Shown piece by piece: positions 42,670 to 52,201 of a stretch of 64,000 nucleotides of DNA. The translations under genes and the position numbers were made by a program. The number at the start of each line of letters is the position of its first letter. The first letter of the stretch is position 1. Source of the DNA: Myxococcales bacterium (lineage in GTDB: Bacteria; Myxococcota_A; Polyangia; Fen-1088); assembly GCA_022184915.1 (NCBI GenBank), contig JAGTJU010000003.1:496001-560000 (forward strand), in the 5' to 3' direction. Under the pieces are notes generated by a model. The model was given only the letters and a program-made list of their open reading frames with translations, did no database searches and was not told the DNA's origin.

Positions 42670-42972
42670 ATGCTTTCCCACGTCGTGATTTTTTGGACCA
42701 AACCCGAAGTGCCCGATGCCGCCGATCGGCTGCTGGCGGGCATGCGTGAATACCTCGCCGACATCCCCGGCGTCCGCGGTTTTCATTGCGGCAAGATGGT
42801 GCCGAGTGAACGCCCTGTGGTCGACCAGAGCTACCAGGTGGGGCTCTACGTGTTGGTCGACGACAAAGCGGCCGAGCTGGCCTACCAGGTGCACCCGCAA
42901 CACCTGGCCTTCATCGAAAACGTGGTCAAGGCCACCACCTTGCGCGCCGTGGTCTACGACTACGCCGACTGA
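42670..42972 (+). CDS. Dabb (stress-responsive alpha-beta barrel) domain protein
   Basis: A 100-residue protein of the Dabb family, ferredoxin-like dimeric alpha-beta barrels. It starts MLSHVVIFWTKPEVPDAADR, then ADIPGVRGFHCGKMVPSERP, YQVGLYVLVDDKAAELAYQV and HPQHLAFIENVV, the conserved H-P-x-H-x-x-F motif. Relatives act as stress-induced proteins or as small enzymes and carriers in catabolism. Here it has no metabolic neighbours. It lacks a good ribosome site, so the start rests on the family N-terminus. Confidence 0.88.
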   Translation: MLSHVVIFWTKPEVPDAADRLLAGMREYLADIPGVRGFHCGKMVPSERPVVDQSYQVGLYVLVDDKAAELAYQVHPQHLAFIENVVKATTLRAVVYDYAD

Positions 42973-43100
42973 ACGGCCTCTCGTGGCCTGGGCGCGGGCC
43001 GTCGCGCGGTGCGCACCGCGGCCCTGCGCCCCCCCTGACTAAAGCCAGCCCTCCGAACCGTCGAACCACATACCGGTTTTTCGGGAGGACGGTTGGCCAC

Positions 43101-44042
43101 ATGATCGAGGTGCGAGGCCTCACCAAGTACTACGGCGACCACGCCGCGATCCGCAACATTGCCTTCGACATCGAAAAAGGCGCGGTGATCGGCTTTCTTG
43201 GGCTCAACGGAGCCGGAAAAACCACCACCCTCAAGATCCTGAGCTGCATCCTGCTACCCACCGCCGGCACCGTCGTGGTGGACGGCGTGGACGCCCTCCA
43301 GCACCCGCACGAGATACGCAAGCGCATCGGGTTTTTGCCCGATACCCCGCCGCTATACAACGAGATGACGGTGGGCGAGTACCTCACCTTCGCGGCGCGC
43401 GTACGGGGCGTCGCCCGCGGGCGCACCATGAAGGCCGTGGGCGAGGCCGAGGAAAAAACCGGCCTTGTCCACAAGCACAAAGAGCTCGTGGGACGCCTAT
43501 CTCACGGCTACCGTCAACGCGTGGGCGTGGCGCAAGCCCTCGTGCACAACCCCGCGCTGCTCATCCTCGACGAACCCACGAGCGGGCTCGACCCTCTACA
43601 AATCGTGGAGATGCGCAACCTCATCAAGAGCCTGCGCGGTCAGCACACGTTGCTCATCTCCAGCCACATCCTCGCGGAGATCTCACAGACCTGCGACCGC
43701 CTGCTCGTGATCCAGGCCGGCGAGATCGTCCGCCAGGGCACCGAGGAGGAGCTCGCCTCGTCGATGGGCACGAGGGTCGACGTGGAGATCGATCTGCAGG
43801 GGGAAGCGGGTCAAGTGGCCGAGCGGCTGCGTACGCTCGCGGGTGTGTGCCAGGTGGACGTGGCGGCCGAACAACACGGCCTCGTGAGGCTCCACGTGGT
43901 CACCGAAGGCGAAAAGCGGCCCGAGCTCGTGGCCACGGTGGTGGCCGCCGGAGGTCAAGTGCTGCGCGTGGATCGGGGGCGCGGGCGGCTGGAGAAAATC
44001 TTCATCGAGCTCACCCGTGCCAAGGAGGAGACTGTCTCATGA
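43101..44042 (+). CDS. ABC transporter ATP-binding protein (GldA-like)
   Basis: A 313-residue ATPase: Walker A FLGLNGAGKTTTLKIL, Q-loop region IGFLPDTPPLYNEMTVGEYL, signature LSHGYRQRVGVAQAL, Walker B ALLILDEPTSGLDPLQIVEM and the switch His in LLISSHIL. After the ATPase a regulatory tail (residues 225-313) resembles that of gliding-motility GldA and of ABC-2 exporters. It overlaps the permease start by 4 nt. GGGAGG precedes the ATG at a rather long distance (about 13 nt). Confidence 0.93.
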   Translation: MIEVRGLTKYYGDHAAIRNIAFDIEKGAVIGFLGLNGAGKTTTLKILSCILLPTAGTVVVDGVDALQHPHEIRKRIGFLPDTPPLYNEMTVGEYLTFAARVRGVARGRTMKAVGEAEEKTGLVHKHKELVGRLSHGYRQRVGVAQALVHNPALLILDEPTSGLDPLQIVEMRNLIKSLRGQHTLLISSHILAEISQTCDRLLVIQAGEIVRQGTEEELASSMGTRVDVEIDLQGEAGQVAERLRTLAGVCQVDVAAEQHGLVRLHVVTEGEKRPELVATVVAAGGQVLRVDRGRGRLEKIFIELTRAKEETVS

Positions 44043-44764
44043 GCAACGTGCTCACCATCGCGGGCCGCGATCTCGGGGCGTACTTCCGCACGCAGAGCGG
44101 GTACGTCATCTTCGCCCTGGTCCTCCTCATCGACGGCCTCTTGTTCAACGCCTTCGCGCTCGGTGAACCGGACCGACGGTCCTCTGAGGTGCTCGCGAAG
44201 TTCTTTTATTTCTCGAGCGGAACCACGATGATCGCGAGCGTCCTCATCTCGATGCGCCTCTTGGCCGAGGAGAAACAAACCGGCACGATTGTCCTGCTCA
44301 CGTCGTCGCCCTTGAGAGACCGCGACATCGTGCTGGGCAAGTACCTTTCGGGGTTGACCTTCATGGCCATCATCACGTTGGCCACGGTTTACATGCCACT
44401 TCTGATCTTGGTGCACGGCAAGATCTCCTGGGGTCACCTGGCGGCAGGTTACCTTGGCCTCTTGCTCCTGGGCAGCGCCACCTTGGCGCTTGGCACTTTG
44501 GGCTCTGCGCTCGCGCGCACGCAGGTGCTGGCCGCGATCATCTCGGGCGTGCTCGTGGTGTTGCTGCTCACGTGCTGGCTGCTCACCCGGGTGACGGACT
44601 ACCCCATGAACGAAGTCGTGCTGGAGCTGGCGCTTTATCACCGCCACTTTCCCTCGTTCACGATGGGCCTCATACGTCTTGCGGACTTGCTCTACTACGC
44701 GATGGTGAGCTACGTGGCTCTGTTCTTGGCGATCCGTGCCCTGGAGGCCCGCAGATGGCGCTGA
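44039..44764 (+). CDS. ABC-2 type permease (GldF-like)
   Basis: A 241-residue permease with six predicted helices: VIFALVLLIDGLLFNAFALG, MIASVLISMRLL, FMAIITLATVYMPLLILVHG, LAAGYLGLLLLGSATLALGT, LAAIISGVLVVLLLTCWLL and YYAMVSYVALFLAIRAL. The loop LLAEEKQTGTIVLLTSSPLR is characteristic of GldF/NosY-type permeases. ATG 44039 has AAGGAGGAG upstream and overlaps the ATPase stop. The longer frame to 43847 lies inside the ATPase gene. It overlaps the next gene by 10 nt. Confidence 0.92.
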   Translation: MSNVLTIAGRDLGAYFRTQSGYVIFALVLLIDGLLFNAFALGEPDRRSSEVLAKFFYFSSGTTMIASVLISMRLLAEEKQTGTIVLLTSSPLRDRDIVLGKYLSGLTFMAIITLATVYMPLLILVHGKISWGHLAAGYLGLLLLGSATLALGTLGSALARTQVLAAIISGVLVVLLLTCWLLTRVTDYPMNEVVLELALYHRHFPSFTMGLIRLADLLYYAMVSYVALFLAIRALEARRWR

Positions 44765-46674
44765 CGCCTGTCTTGCGACCAGGCCACCGCGCAACGGGCT
44801 CCGTGGTCTATGCCTGCGGCATGGGCGCGATGTTCCTGGGGCAGCGCGTGCTGGGAAGCGGCACGACAGCGTGGATCCTCACCGCCGTGGGCTTCGTGGC
44901 CGTGGCGGGCGCCTTCGGCGCGAGACTCATGTCGCTGGCGCGGGCGCGTCTTGGGGATCGTACGGGACAATCGGGGCTCGCGTTGCTTTACGGGCTCGGC
45001 CTGGCTTCACTCGTGGCCTACGTGCTCTCTTCGGAGATCTTGCTGCTGACATTGGGCACGTCGCTCGACAGACATGCGCCGTCCCTGGATCAAGCCCTCG
45101 AGACGCTTTGGCCGGCGCTCTGGCTCGCCGGGTCGCTTCCCGTGCTCTTCGTCGAGCTGGCTTATCGCTCCATGCGACGCGCTCCGGTGTTCGAGCGGGG
45201 GCGGCTGCGCACCTCGCTTCTGGCAGGCGTGGGCGTGGCGTTTGCGCTCGTCTTCGCGTTCGCCACCGTCTACACCGGGCGCATCACGGACGTACGCTGG
45301 GACGTTTCGTACTTCCGCACGGCGAAAGCAGGCGATTCCACCCGCCGGATCGTGGAAGCGCTCGACAAACCCGTGACCATCACCACCTTCTTTCCTCCCA
45401 CGAACGACGTGGCCCGAGAGGTCGATGCTTACGTAGGACAGCTCCAGGATCTATCGCCCTTGCTGAAGATCGAGCGCTACGATCACGCGCTCGACCCCGG
45501 CAAGGGGCGAGAGCTCGGGGTCACCGGCAACGGTGTCATCGTGGTGAGACGGGGCACCATGCGACGCCAGATCGGCATACCCCTCGAACTCGAAAGAGCG
45601 CGGCCGGAGCTGCGGAAGCTGGACCAACAGGTGAACAAGACCCTGCTCACCGTCACACGCCCAGTGCGTCGGGTCTATTTCACGCGAGGTCACGACGAGC
45701 GCGTCTTCAAACCCGTGACCGACACCGATCGGCGCAGCACGCTCTCGCACCTCGAGCGCACCCTCGAAGACGAAGGCTTCGACGTCGTCGAGCTCAGCAT
45801 CGCTCACGGGCTGGGTGCCGAGGTCCCCGAGGACGCCGCGGTCGTGGTGGTGATGGGCCCCATGAAGGCGTTTCTTCCCGAGGAAGCAGCGGCCCTGCAA
45901 AGGTATGTGCAGCAGCGAGGCGGAAGCGTGCTCGTGGCGCTGGATCCGGAAGTGGGACTTGGTTTCGAGGGGCTCCTGGCTCCCTTGGGGCTGGCCTTCA
46001 CGCCCACCCTCCTGGCCAACGATCTCGTGCACTGGCGCCGTACGGGACAGGCCTCGGATCGGGCCAACGTTGCCACCGTGAGTTTTGGTACCCACGTGTC
46101 CGTATCGACCCTGGCCAAGCTCGGCATGCAAGCGCCTGTCGTGTTCATAGGGGCGGGTGCGCTCACGAGCCTGCCTGACGCCAAGCCCGCCGCCGAGCCT
46201 GTCATTTTCAGCGACGCCAACACCTGGGCAGACGTCGAACCGGACTTCGAGCCCGGCCCCACCGAGGAGCGGACCACGTTCACTCTGGCCAGCGCCGTTT
46301 CCTTTGCGCTGCCAGATCCTCAGCCGGCCGGTCGCCTGCTGGTGGTGGCCGACGCCGACGCGTTTGGCGACGTGGCCATGCAGAACCCCGGCAACCGCAC
46401 ACTTTTTGCCGACTCCCTGCACTGGCTTTCGCGTGACGAGACCATCGTGGGCGAGGTGGCTTCGGAGGAGGACGTTCCCCTCACGCACTCGAAGAAGCAG
46501 GACCTGGCTTGGTTTTATCTGACTAGCTTCCTTCCGCCGGCTTCTGTGTTGATCTTGGGTACGCTCTTCACGCGGCGCCGTCGCGCCGAGCGCGCCCGCG
46601 ATGAGCACCTGAATCCGCAACACACCGGCAGACCGCCCGAAGCAGCGGCAACCGAGCGCAAGGAGGCGGTCTGA
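44755..46674 (+). CDS. GldG-like ABC-associated membrane protein
   Basis: A 639-residue protein. Several N-terminal helices (ILTAVGFVAVAGAFGARLMS, LALLYGLGLASLVAYVLSSE, LLAGVGVAFALVFAFATVYT) are followed by the GldG periplasmic domain: DVSYFRTAKAGDSTRRIVEA, KPVTITTFFPPTNDVAREVD, KTLLTVTRPVRRVYFTRGHD and a DUF4350-like segment (YVQQRGGSVLVALDPEVGLG, GRLLVVADADAFGD). It ends with a membrane helix (FLPPASVLILGTLFTRRRR) and a basic tail. In Flavobacteria GldAFG supports gliding; similar sets elsewhere are Gtr/Aux-type exporters. It has extra N-terminal helices relative to GldG. Confidence 0.87.
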   Translation: MALTPVLRPGHRATGSVVYACGMGAMFLGQRVLGSGTTAWILTAVGFVAVAGAFGARLMSLARARLGDRTGQSGLALLYGLGLASLVAYVLSSEILLLTLGTSLDRHAPSLDQALETLWPALWLAGSLPVLFVELAYRSMRRAPVFERGRLRTSLLAGVGVAFALVFAFATVYTGRITDVRWDVSYFRTAKAGDSTRRIVEALDKPVTITTFFPPTNDVAREVDAYVGQLQDLSPLLKIERYDHALDPGKGRELGVTGNGVIVVRRGTMRRQIGIPLELERARPELRKLDQQVNKTLLTVTRPVRRVYFTRGHDERVFKPVTDTDRRSTLSHLERTLEDEGFDVVELSIAHGLGAEVPEDAAVVVVMGPMKAFLPEEAAALQRYVQQRGGSVLVALDPEVGLGFEGLLAPLGLAFTPTLLANDLVHWRRTGQASDRANVATVSFGTHVSVSTLAKLGMQAPVVFIGAGALTSLPDAKPAAEPVIFSDANTWADVEPDFEPGPTEERTTFTLASAVSFALPDPQPAGRLLVVADADAFGDVAMQNPGNRTLFADSLHWLSRDETIVGEVASEEDVPLTHSKKQDLAWFYLTSFLPPASVLILGTLFTRRRRAERARDEHLNPQHTGRPPEAAATERKEAV

Positions 46675-47654
46675 TGACGGGGCGAGGTACCGCCGTTCAA
46701 GGCGCCCTGGCCGCCACGGCGCTGGGCGTGGCGTTTCTTCTGTCTCGGGCCGGAGACTCTGCGAGCCTGGCGGAGGCGATCGTCATCGACGCGCGGTCGA
46801 GCGATCTCGAGAGCCTCACCTACTTCGACGGCAAGCGACACTACCGGGTCGAGCCCGATCCCGCCGCTGGCCCCGGAGAGTTGCGGGTCCACGTCTCCGG
46901 GGGCGACCGCAGGGTCCCGGTGGGCATGGCACCGGAGCGGGTCCCCGATCGCACACTCCGGGGGGGACGGCTGGCCAAGGACCTCTGGGCATTCTTCTCT
47001 CCGCTTCGTTCGATGCGCGCCCTCGGCAAGGTGTCTGACGAGCGCCGCCAGGCCCTCGGACTCACCGAAACCAAGAACCGGCTCACGGTGAAGGTGAGGG
47101 GCGTCGAACGCAAGTTCCGACTCGCGCCGCCCCCTCCCGGTGCGGTGGAACCGTACTTGCTCTCCGAGGACGATGGGCGGGCGTACCTGGTTCAGCGCGT
47201 GGTCATGAACACCTTCTCGGAGCGGGCGCTCGGACCGGCCGAGGTGCACGACTTCCCCATGACCGCCTACGACCGGATCGCGCTGACACCCGTGGGCAAA
47301 CCCGCCGTCACGTTGAAGTCCCTTCGCGCCGAAGGCACTGAAACGCACCTCTCACCCGAAGCGGAGCTCTCCGTGAACCTCGCCTCCCTCGAGGACTGGC
47401 ACCGTGCCCTGTTCACGATCCCGATCGAAGATGCGCTCGGACCCGAAGAGCTGCCCGCCTCCGGTCCCGTGAACGTACGGTACCGGCTGGAATACTGGAG
47501 CGGCCGCGACCGGATGGGGTGGATGGACCTCGCCGTGGCCTCCTTCCGGGGTGGGCCGCGCCTTTACTTCCGTTCGGAGCGCTCACTCGGCTGGATGGTG
47601 GGGCCCCAGGGCTCGGCTGCCTTGCTCGACCAGGCCGACAAGCTCTTTCGCTAG
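46674..47654 (+). CDS. DUF4340 domain-containing protein
   Basis: A 326-residue protein. An N-terminal signal or anchor (GALAATALGVAFLLSRAG) is followed by the DUF4340 pattern, with SDLESLTYFDGKRHYRVEPD, LAKDLWAFFSPLRSMRALGK and ALGLTETKNRLTVKVRGVER, then DGRAYLVQRVVMNTFSERAL. DUF4340 genes usually follow GldG-like genes, as here, where ATG 46674 overlaps the GldG-like stop by 1 nt (TGATG). It is probably a periplasmic partner of the ABC system. Function unknown. Confidence 0.85.
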   Translation: MTGRGTAVQGALAATALGVAFLLSRAGDSASLAEAIVIDARSSDLESLTYFDGKRHYRVEPDPAAGPGELRVHVSGGDRRVPVGMAPERVPDRTLRGGRLAKDLWAFFSPLRSMRALGKVSDERRQALGLTETKNRLTVKVRGVERKFRLAPPPPGAVEPYLLSEDDGRAYLVQRVVMNTFSERALGPAEVHDFPMTAYDRIALTPVGKPAVTLKSLRAEGTETHLSPEAELSVNLASLEDWHRALFTIPIEDALGPEELPASGPVNVRYRLEYWSGRDRMGWMDLAVASFRGGPRLYFRSERSLGWMVGPQGSAALLDQADKLFR

Positions 47655-48035
47655 GGGCCCTGCGCCCCTCCTGCCGCGGGCCGGGAGCACAGCTTGTCCC
47701 CAAAGACGAGCTTCGCCTTGGGAGCAGCCTCGTGGCGAAGATGGCTTCTGTCGGGAGTGGCTGCATCGCACATTCACTTGTCGCCCGGCCGCCGACGCAG
47801 GCTCGCAGGTACGTCTCGCGTCTCGAGAGCGGCTACAGGCGTGCCGCGAACGAACTGTGTCCCTCGTGCAAGGAACCCACCTTGCCGAGCCCGCGGCCTC
47901 TCGCAGGGATCACACGCAGGCCGCTCGTCCCGGCGTGAGCTAAGTGCGCCGCGACCAACTTGGTGCGTACATACACGAAGCCCCGGCTCCACCGCAAGGT
48001 AGACGCCGGGGCTCACATCGAACCGCAAGGGTCGA
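47655..48035. other. Intergenic region between convergent operons
   Basis: About 380 bp without a supported gene; the frames here are Arg/Ser-rich shadows. It holds the ends of the ABC operon and of the TonB receptor gene, and one clear hairpin at 47979-48013. Confidence 0.5.
47979..48013 (-). terminator. Hairpin downstream of the TonB receptor gene
   Basis: AGCCCCGGC (47979-47987) pairs with GCCGGGGCT (48005-48013) around a 17-nt loop, 22 bp beyond the receptor stop. The tail is only partly T-rich. Confidence 0.6.
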
Positions 48036-51000
48036 TTAGAACAGGAGCCGCAGACCCATCCGCGCGTTGAACGGCGCCTGAAAGAGCCGCGCGTTGCCAA
48101 AGTTCGGATTCACGTTGACGGCTTGACCGCCCACGTTCTTTGCCACTGCCAGATCTTCCTTCGTACCGCCCACGATGGGGGCCACCATGTCGAACGTGTA
48201 GTTGTCGTCCGTCAGCAGGGCCGTGCGGGTGTTGAACAGGTTGAAGAAGTCGGCGAAGACCTCGAGGCTCAGCTCTTTGCCCAGGTTTTGCCGGTAAGAC
48301 AGCTTCAGATCCACCTGAGACACCATGGGCGTGCGGCCTCCCGAGCCGCGAGGCAAGAGGAACACAACCTGGTAGCCGGGGATGAGCGCCCCGATGTAGT
48401 TGCGCGGCACGCCCGAAAACGCAGAGAAAATGAGGCCGCCCAGAAGCCGCCCTGGACCCACGTTGTGCTCGTAGTATCCGGCCACGCGACCGGAGTGAGG
48501 CCGATCGTTGGCCAAAGGACCCTTGCGGTTGAGCACCAGCTCGGGGGTGTCGTAGAAGTTGCTGCCGTTCGGCGCCGCGTACGAGTTATCGGCGTCGTAA
48601 AGGCCGTTGTAGTTTCCGCGCACCCGGGCGTACGTGTACTGCGCGTCCATCCAGAAGTTGTTCGAGAACCGCTTGTTCACGTTGAAGGTGACACCCGTGT
48701 AGCGCCGCTCGGGCTTGGGCGATACCGCCAGTCCCTTGAGGTTGGCAGAGCGGGCTTGAAGATTCCCGAGCTCAGCCTCGAGCCGCTCCTTGTCCACATC
48801 GTTCGTGGCGCCGGCCAGCTCCATCTCCTTGGCCACCACTTCGGCGTCTGCCTTCTCGAGGGAGCTACCGGGGATGTTGCCGGGGTTGGCGAGCACGAAG
48901 GTAAAGTCGGGCGCCGCCGTTCCGTCTTCGATGATGTTGCCCACCCAACGGTGGGTCACGTTGAACCCGACAAGCAAGTCCTCGAGCGGTGACCACTGAG
49001 CGCCCCCGATGACTTCATCATGAAACTGACCCCGAAGGCCAGGCTGCACGGGGTAGGTCGAGCCGTTGTTGGCGGCAAAAACACCCGTCTGCTGGCAACT
49101 GTTCCACTCACCCCCGGCTCCCGTCCACTGCGAGGGGGGTACGGCACAGGTACTGGGGTCGAAGTTGCGGATCGCCACACCCTCGCCACCAAAGTAACGA
49201 GCCGCCAGGTTCAGCGGAACGGTCTCGTAAAAGCGGCCGTAGTGGCCGTAGATCTTCGCCCGGCCTTCGTTCGTGGGATCATAGATGGCGCCCGTGCGCA
49301 GCCCGAGGTTGTCGAGCGTTGCGAAGGGGTTGTCGTTGAAGTCGTACAGCTTCTGGCGCTCGTAGCGAAGCCCTGCGTTCAGGTTGAGGTTCGGCAGGGG
49401 TGAGTAGCTGTCCTGAACGAAGGCCGCGGTGCTCACGTTCCGCACCGTCGCGTTCAGCTGGTCTTTGTAAAAAGGTGGCTGGGTGAGCGGACTCGCGTCC
49501 TGGGCGAACTCGAAAGGGAAACGCCCTTGCGGCAAGGTGAAGAGGTTCCACACCTGCGTCCGGCCCCCGAAGTCCTGAATCGCGTTGCGGAACCCAGGTG
49601 GACCGGAAAAGCCCCGTTGCAGGGTCATGCGGTTCAGCTCGCCATGCAAACCGTACTTGAACTCGTGGCGCCCCGCGGCCTCGAATACATGCGTGGATTT
49701 CAGATCGCCCGCGAAGCGGTCGCCGGTCGAGCGCTCGATCTGGCCGTACCCGCCTCCGTGGTAGATGTCGACGGGGCAGGGATCGAACATCGTGCCGTTG
49801 ACCATCCGGGGTTCACAACCTGGAGTTCCCTCGAGCGTCCAGAGGTTCGAGCCAAAGTACTCGATCGAGTTGCGCCCGTTGATGTCCGAGTAGGGGCTAT
49901 CCCGACGGAAGAACTCACGGTGCCAGCCGAGGCTGGCGTCGATGCGCCACCTGCGGTCGAGAAGCTGAGTGGTGCCAGACAAGAGGAGATCCGTGTTGTC
50001 ACGGGCGAACTCCGTCAAACCGGCGTACCGATCTTGGCTGGCCAGCGGGATCGTTTTGTTCAGGGCGTAGACCGATTGCGACCGCGTGGGCGTGCTGAAG
50101 AAGCTGAGGTTGAGGCGCGTATCGGGCTCGGGCAGGAAGGTCAGCTTGGCGCCCATCTGGTACATGCGACGATGCTGGTCCCACGATTGCGCGCCAAGCT
50201 GCGTGCGTCTGAGCTCGCCCTCTTCGTCCACATCGGCGACACCGTCGCCGTCGGCGTCGACGAGAGCCAAGGTCTGCCGCTGAAACGAGCTCGATTCCAG
50301 CCGTGGGGCAAAGCCCGCCCAGAAGAACAGCTTGTTCTTGACGAGCGGCCCGCCCACCTCGAACCCAAAGTTCAGATCGTTGCCGGGATCCGTCCGGCCG
50401 GTCAGCACCGAGCTCACGCGTTTTTCCCCCTTGGGCGTTCCGTAGAACGAGGAGGGGGTCCACATCCCGAACACCGTTCCGCGGTACTCGTTTGTGCCTG
50501 ACTTCGTGACCACGTTGACCACGCCGCCCATCGCACCGCCGTACTCGGCGGCATAACCACCCGTGTTGACCGAGGTCTCGTCGATGAAGTCGAGCACCAG
50601 ATTCGTACCGCCCTGGCTATTGGCTTGCCGGCTCTGCGTGCTCCCGAACTCGATGCCCGTCACGTTCAGCCCGTCCACCACGTACACGTTCTCGAGGCCC
50701 GAGGCGCCCAGCACAGACACGTTCCCTGTGGTGTCGAAGAACGCACCGGGGGTGAGTGTCAGCAGATCGTTGACCGTGCGCTCGAAGGGCAGGTTCCGGG
50801 TGAGCTCGCTCGAGATTGTGAGCCCCGTCCGGGCCGAGCCCAGGTCGACGGGCGCGGGCTTCCGGGTGATCACCATGGTCTCCGACGGCGCCAGCGGCGC
50901 GTTCACCACGCCGTTGGCGCGAAGGGACTCACCCGCGTGCAGCTCGATGGGCGGCGTCACGACCGGTGTCGTGGCGTCGGGGGCGAAAAATTGCAGCACG

Positions 51001-51230
51001 TACGCGCCCACGGGCAGCGCTGTGATCTGGTACGACCCGTCATCTCCTGTGAGCGTCGCCTGGTCGCCCTGAGGCCCCGAGGCGATCACCGTCACTCCGG
51101 AGGCGGGTAGCTGGGTGGTTTGGTCCACCACGTTTCCGAAGAGGGTGCCGGTCGTGGACTGTGCGAAGGCTTGCTCCGCCACCAGCAACCCACCCAACAC
51201 AAAAGCAATTCGCTGGATCCAGGATTTCAT
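48036..51230 (-). CDS. TonB-dependent receptor with carboxypeptidase-like regulatory domain (Oar-like)
   Basis: A 1064-residue outer-membrane receptor. A signal peptide (IAFVLGGLLVAEQAFAQS), an N-terminal CarboxypepD regulatory domain (GTLFGNVVDQTTQLPASGVT, GSYQITALPVGAYVLQF) and a plug domain (FERTVNDLLTLTPGAFF, GASGLENVYVVDGLNVTGIE, YGGAMGGVVNVVTKSGTNEY) are followed by a long barrel with many aromatic strands ending FNARMGLRLLF, the C-terminal Phe being typical. Length and order match Oar-type receptors of myxobacteria, about 1060 residues. ATG 51230 has GGAGAG upstream. The substrate is unknown; it is 52 bp after the Ig-like lipoprotein. Confidence 0.9.
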   Translation of the reverse strand: MKSWIQRIAFVLGGLLVAEQAFAQSTTGTLFGNVVDQTTQLPASGVTVIASGPQGDQATLTGDDGSYQITALPVGAYVLQFFAPDATTPVVTPPIELHAGESLRANGVVNAPLAPSETMVITRKPAPVDLGSARTGLTISSELTRNLPFERTVNDLLTLTPGAFFDTTGNVSVLGASGLENVYVVDGLNVTGIEFGSTQSRQANSQGGTNLVLDFIDETSVNTGGYAAEYGGAMGGVVNVVTKSGTNEYRGTVFGMWTPSSFYGTPKGEKRVSSVLTGRTDPGNDLNFGFEVGGPLVKNKLFFWAGFAPRLESSSFQRQTLALVDADGDGVADVDEEGELRRTQLGAQSWDQHRRMYQMGAKLTFLPEPDTRLNLSFFSTPTRSQSVYALNKTIPLASQDRYAGLTEFARDNTDLLLSGTTQLLDRRWRIDASLGWHREFFRRDSPYSDINGRNSIEYFGSNLWTLEGTPGCEPRMVNGTMFDPCPVDIYHGGGYGQIERSTGDRFAGDLKSTHVFEAAGRHEFKYGLHGELNRMTLQRGFSGPPGFRNAIQDFGGRTQVWNLFTLPQGRFPFEFAQDASPLTQPPFYKDQLNATVRNVSTAAFVQDSYSPLPNLNLNAGLRYERQKLYDFNDNPFATLDNLGLRTGAIYDPTNEGRAKIYGHYGRFYETVPLNLAARYFGGEGVAIRNFDPSTCAVPPSQWTGAGGEWNSCQQTGVFAANNGSTYPVQPGLRGQFHDEVIGGAQWSPLEDLLVGFNVTHRWVGNIIEDGTAAPDFTFVLANPGNIPGSSLEKADAEVVAKEMELAGATNDVDKERLEAELGNLQARSANLKGLAVSPKPERRYTGVTFNVNKRFSNNFWMDAQYTYARVRGNYNGLYDADNSYAAPNGSNFYDTPELVLNRKGPLANDRPHSGRVAGYYEHNVGPGRLLGGLIFSAFSGVPRNYIGALIPGYQVVFLLPRGSGGRTPMVSQVDLKLSYRQNLGKELSLEVFADFFNLFNTRTALLTDDNYTFDMVAPIVGGTKEDLAVAKNVGGQAVNVNPNFGNARLFQAPFNARMGLRLLF

Positions 51231-51282
51231 GCTGTCTCTCCTTGCGGTCATGCGCGTGTGATTCGTCATGGGACACGCGCGG

Positions 51283-52107
51283 CTACGGCGCAGCCACGGG
51301 GAAGGTCAGGGTGACGAGCTGCCCAAGCGGCACGCCGAAGAGGTCTGTCGCGTCTTGCGCCACCGTCACCACGACGGAGGCCCCGGCGGGCCACATGCCG
51401 CTCTTCGGCGCTATCGAAAAGCTGGCAGGATCGGATTCGTCCGGGGTGATCTCGGTCTCGACCCCCGCCACGGGCACCGTACCCACGCTCACGCTGACGG
51501 AGATCTTCGAGGCGAAGGTGTCCGCCGGCAGGTTGTTGGCCGTGATCTTGAAAACGTGATCTGCCGTGAAGGGCATTTCGCTCTCCTCGCCAACGACCAT
51601 GAACGCGTCCGTCACGAAGGTCAGCACGGGGGCGGCGCTGGGACCCACGACCAAGGGCGCACCGTTTTTCCCGCGCATGATCGCCGTGTTCAGGCTGACC
51701 TTCACGGCAGAGCCCGCGGGCAACCCGGGCACCGGTTGGGCGCTGATCGACGGACCGGGCGCGTAAATCAGGGTGAATTGGCTGTCACCGTTGGGCGTAT
51801 ACACGGTGGTGGCCGTGGGGTTTCCGGTGGCTTCGATCAACACCACGCCGGGCTTGTCCACGCCCGCGTCCACGTCAACCAGCGGGTCGAAATCGAGCAG
51901 CTCGGAGAAGAGCGCGTTGAACGACACCCGCGGTGGAACCGAAAACACGCCCGCGTCAGGGTCTCTCGTCACAGGCGAGCCCGAGGGGCCCACGACATCG
52001 AACGCAAGCAGCGTGGGGGTCCCGGCCTTGTCGGTCTCCACGCACGCGGTCATGGGCACCAACGCCGCGAACCCGAGGAGAAGAAAAGGTCTGCCGAATC
52101 GAAACAT
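51283..52107 (-). CDS. Ig-like domain lipoprotein next to the TonB receptor
   Basis: A 274-residue lipoprotein: signal LLLGFAALVPMTACVET with lipobox MTAC near Cys22. The mature part has at least two Ig-like or bacterial Big modules with repeated strand ends (APVLTFVTDAFMVVGEES, ADHVFKITANNLPADTFA, ASVVVTVAQDATDLFGVPLG) and GQLVTLTFPV at the end. Such SipA/Big-like lipoproteins are often encoded beside Oar-like receptors in myxobacteria and may cover the receptor at the surface. No enzymatic motif. It probably shares a promoter region with the operator-like palindrome upstream. Confidence 0.7.
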   Translation of the reverse strand: MFRFGRPFLLLGFAALVPMTACVETDKAGTPTLLAFDVVGPSGSPVTRDPDAGVFSVPPRVSFNALFSELLDFDPLVDVDAGVDKPGVVLIEATGNPTATTVYTPNGDSQFTLIYAPGPSISAQPVPGLPAGSAVKVSLNTAIMRGKNGAPLVVGPSAAPVLTFVTDAFMVVGEESEMPFTADHVFKITANNLPADTFASKISVSVSVGTVPVAGVETEITPDESDPASFSIAPKSGMWPAGASVVVTVAQDATDLFGVPLGQLVTLTFPVAAP

Positions 52108-52172
52108 GTGTCACCTCGCCAAAGAAAATGAAAACGCCACCCTGATGGCCCTCAGCATCATTCGGACGCCCC

Positions 52173-52201
52173 TGGATACAGCTTGAGCACTTTTGTTTCA
52201 A
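52173..52201 (-). promoter_or_regulatory. Candidate sigma-70-type promoter for the lipoprotein-receptor unit
   Basis: On the minus strand, TTGAAA (52201-52196) is a 5/6 -35, 17 bp separate it from TATCCA (52178-52173), a 3/6 -10. It would give a leader of about 60 nt to ATG 52107. Confidence 0.4.

Noticed and set aside
47519-48002. Several 100-140-residue plus-strand ORFs between the ABC operon and the TonB receptor gene
   Set aside because: They overlap the DUF4340 gene or the terminator hairpin, are Arg/Ser/Pro-rich and have no ribosome site or motif.
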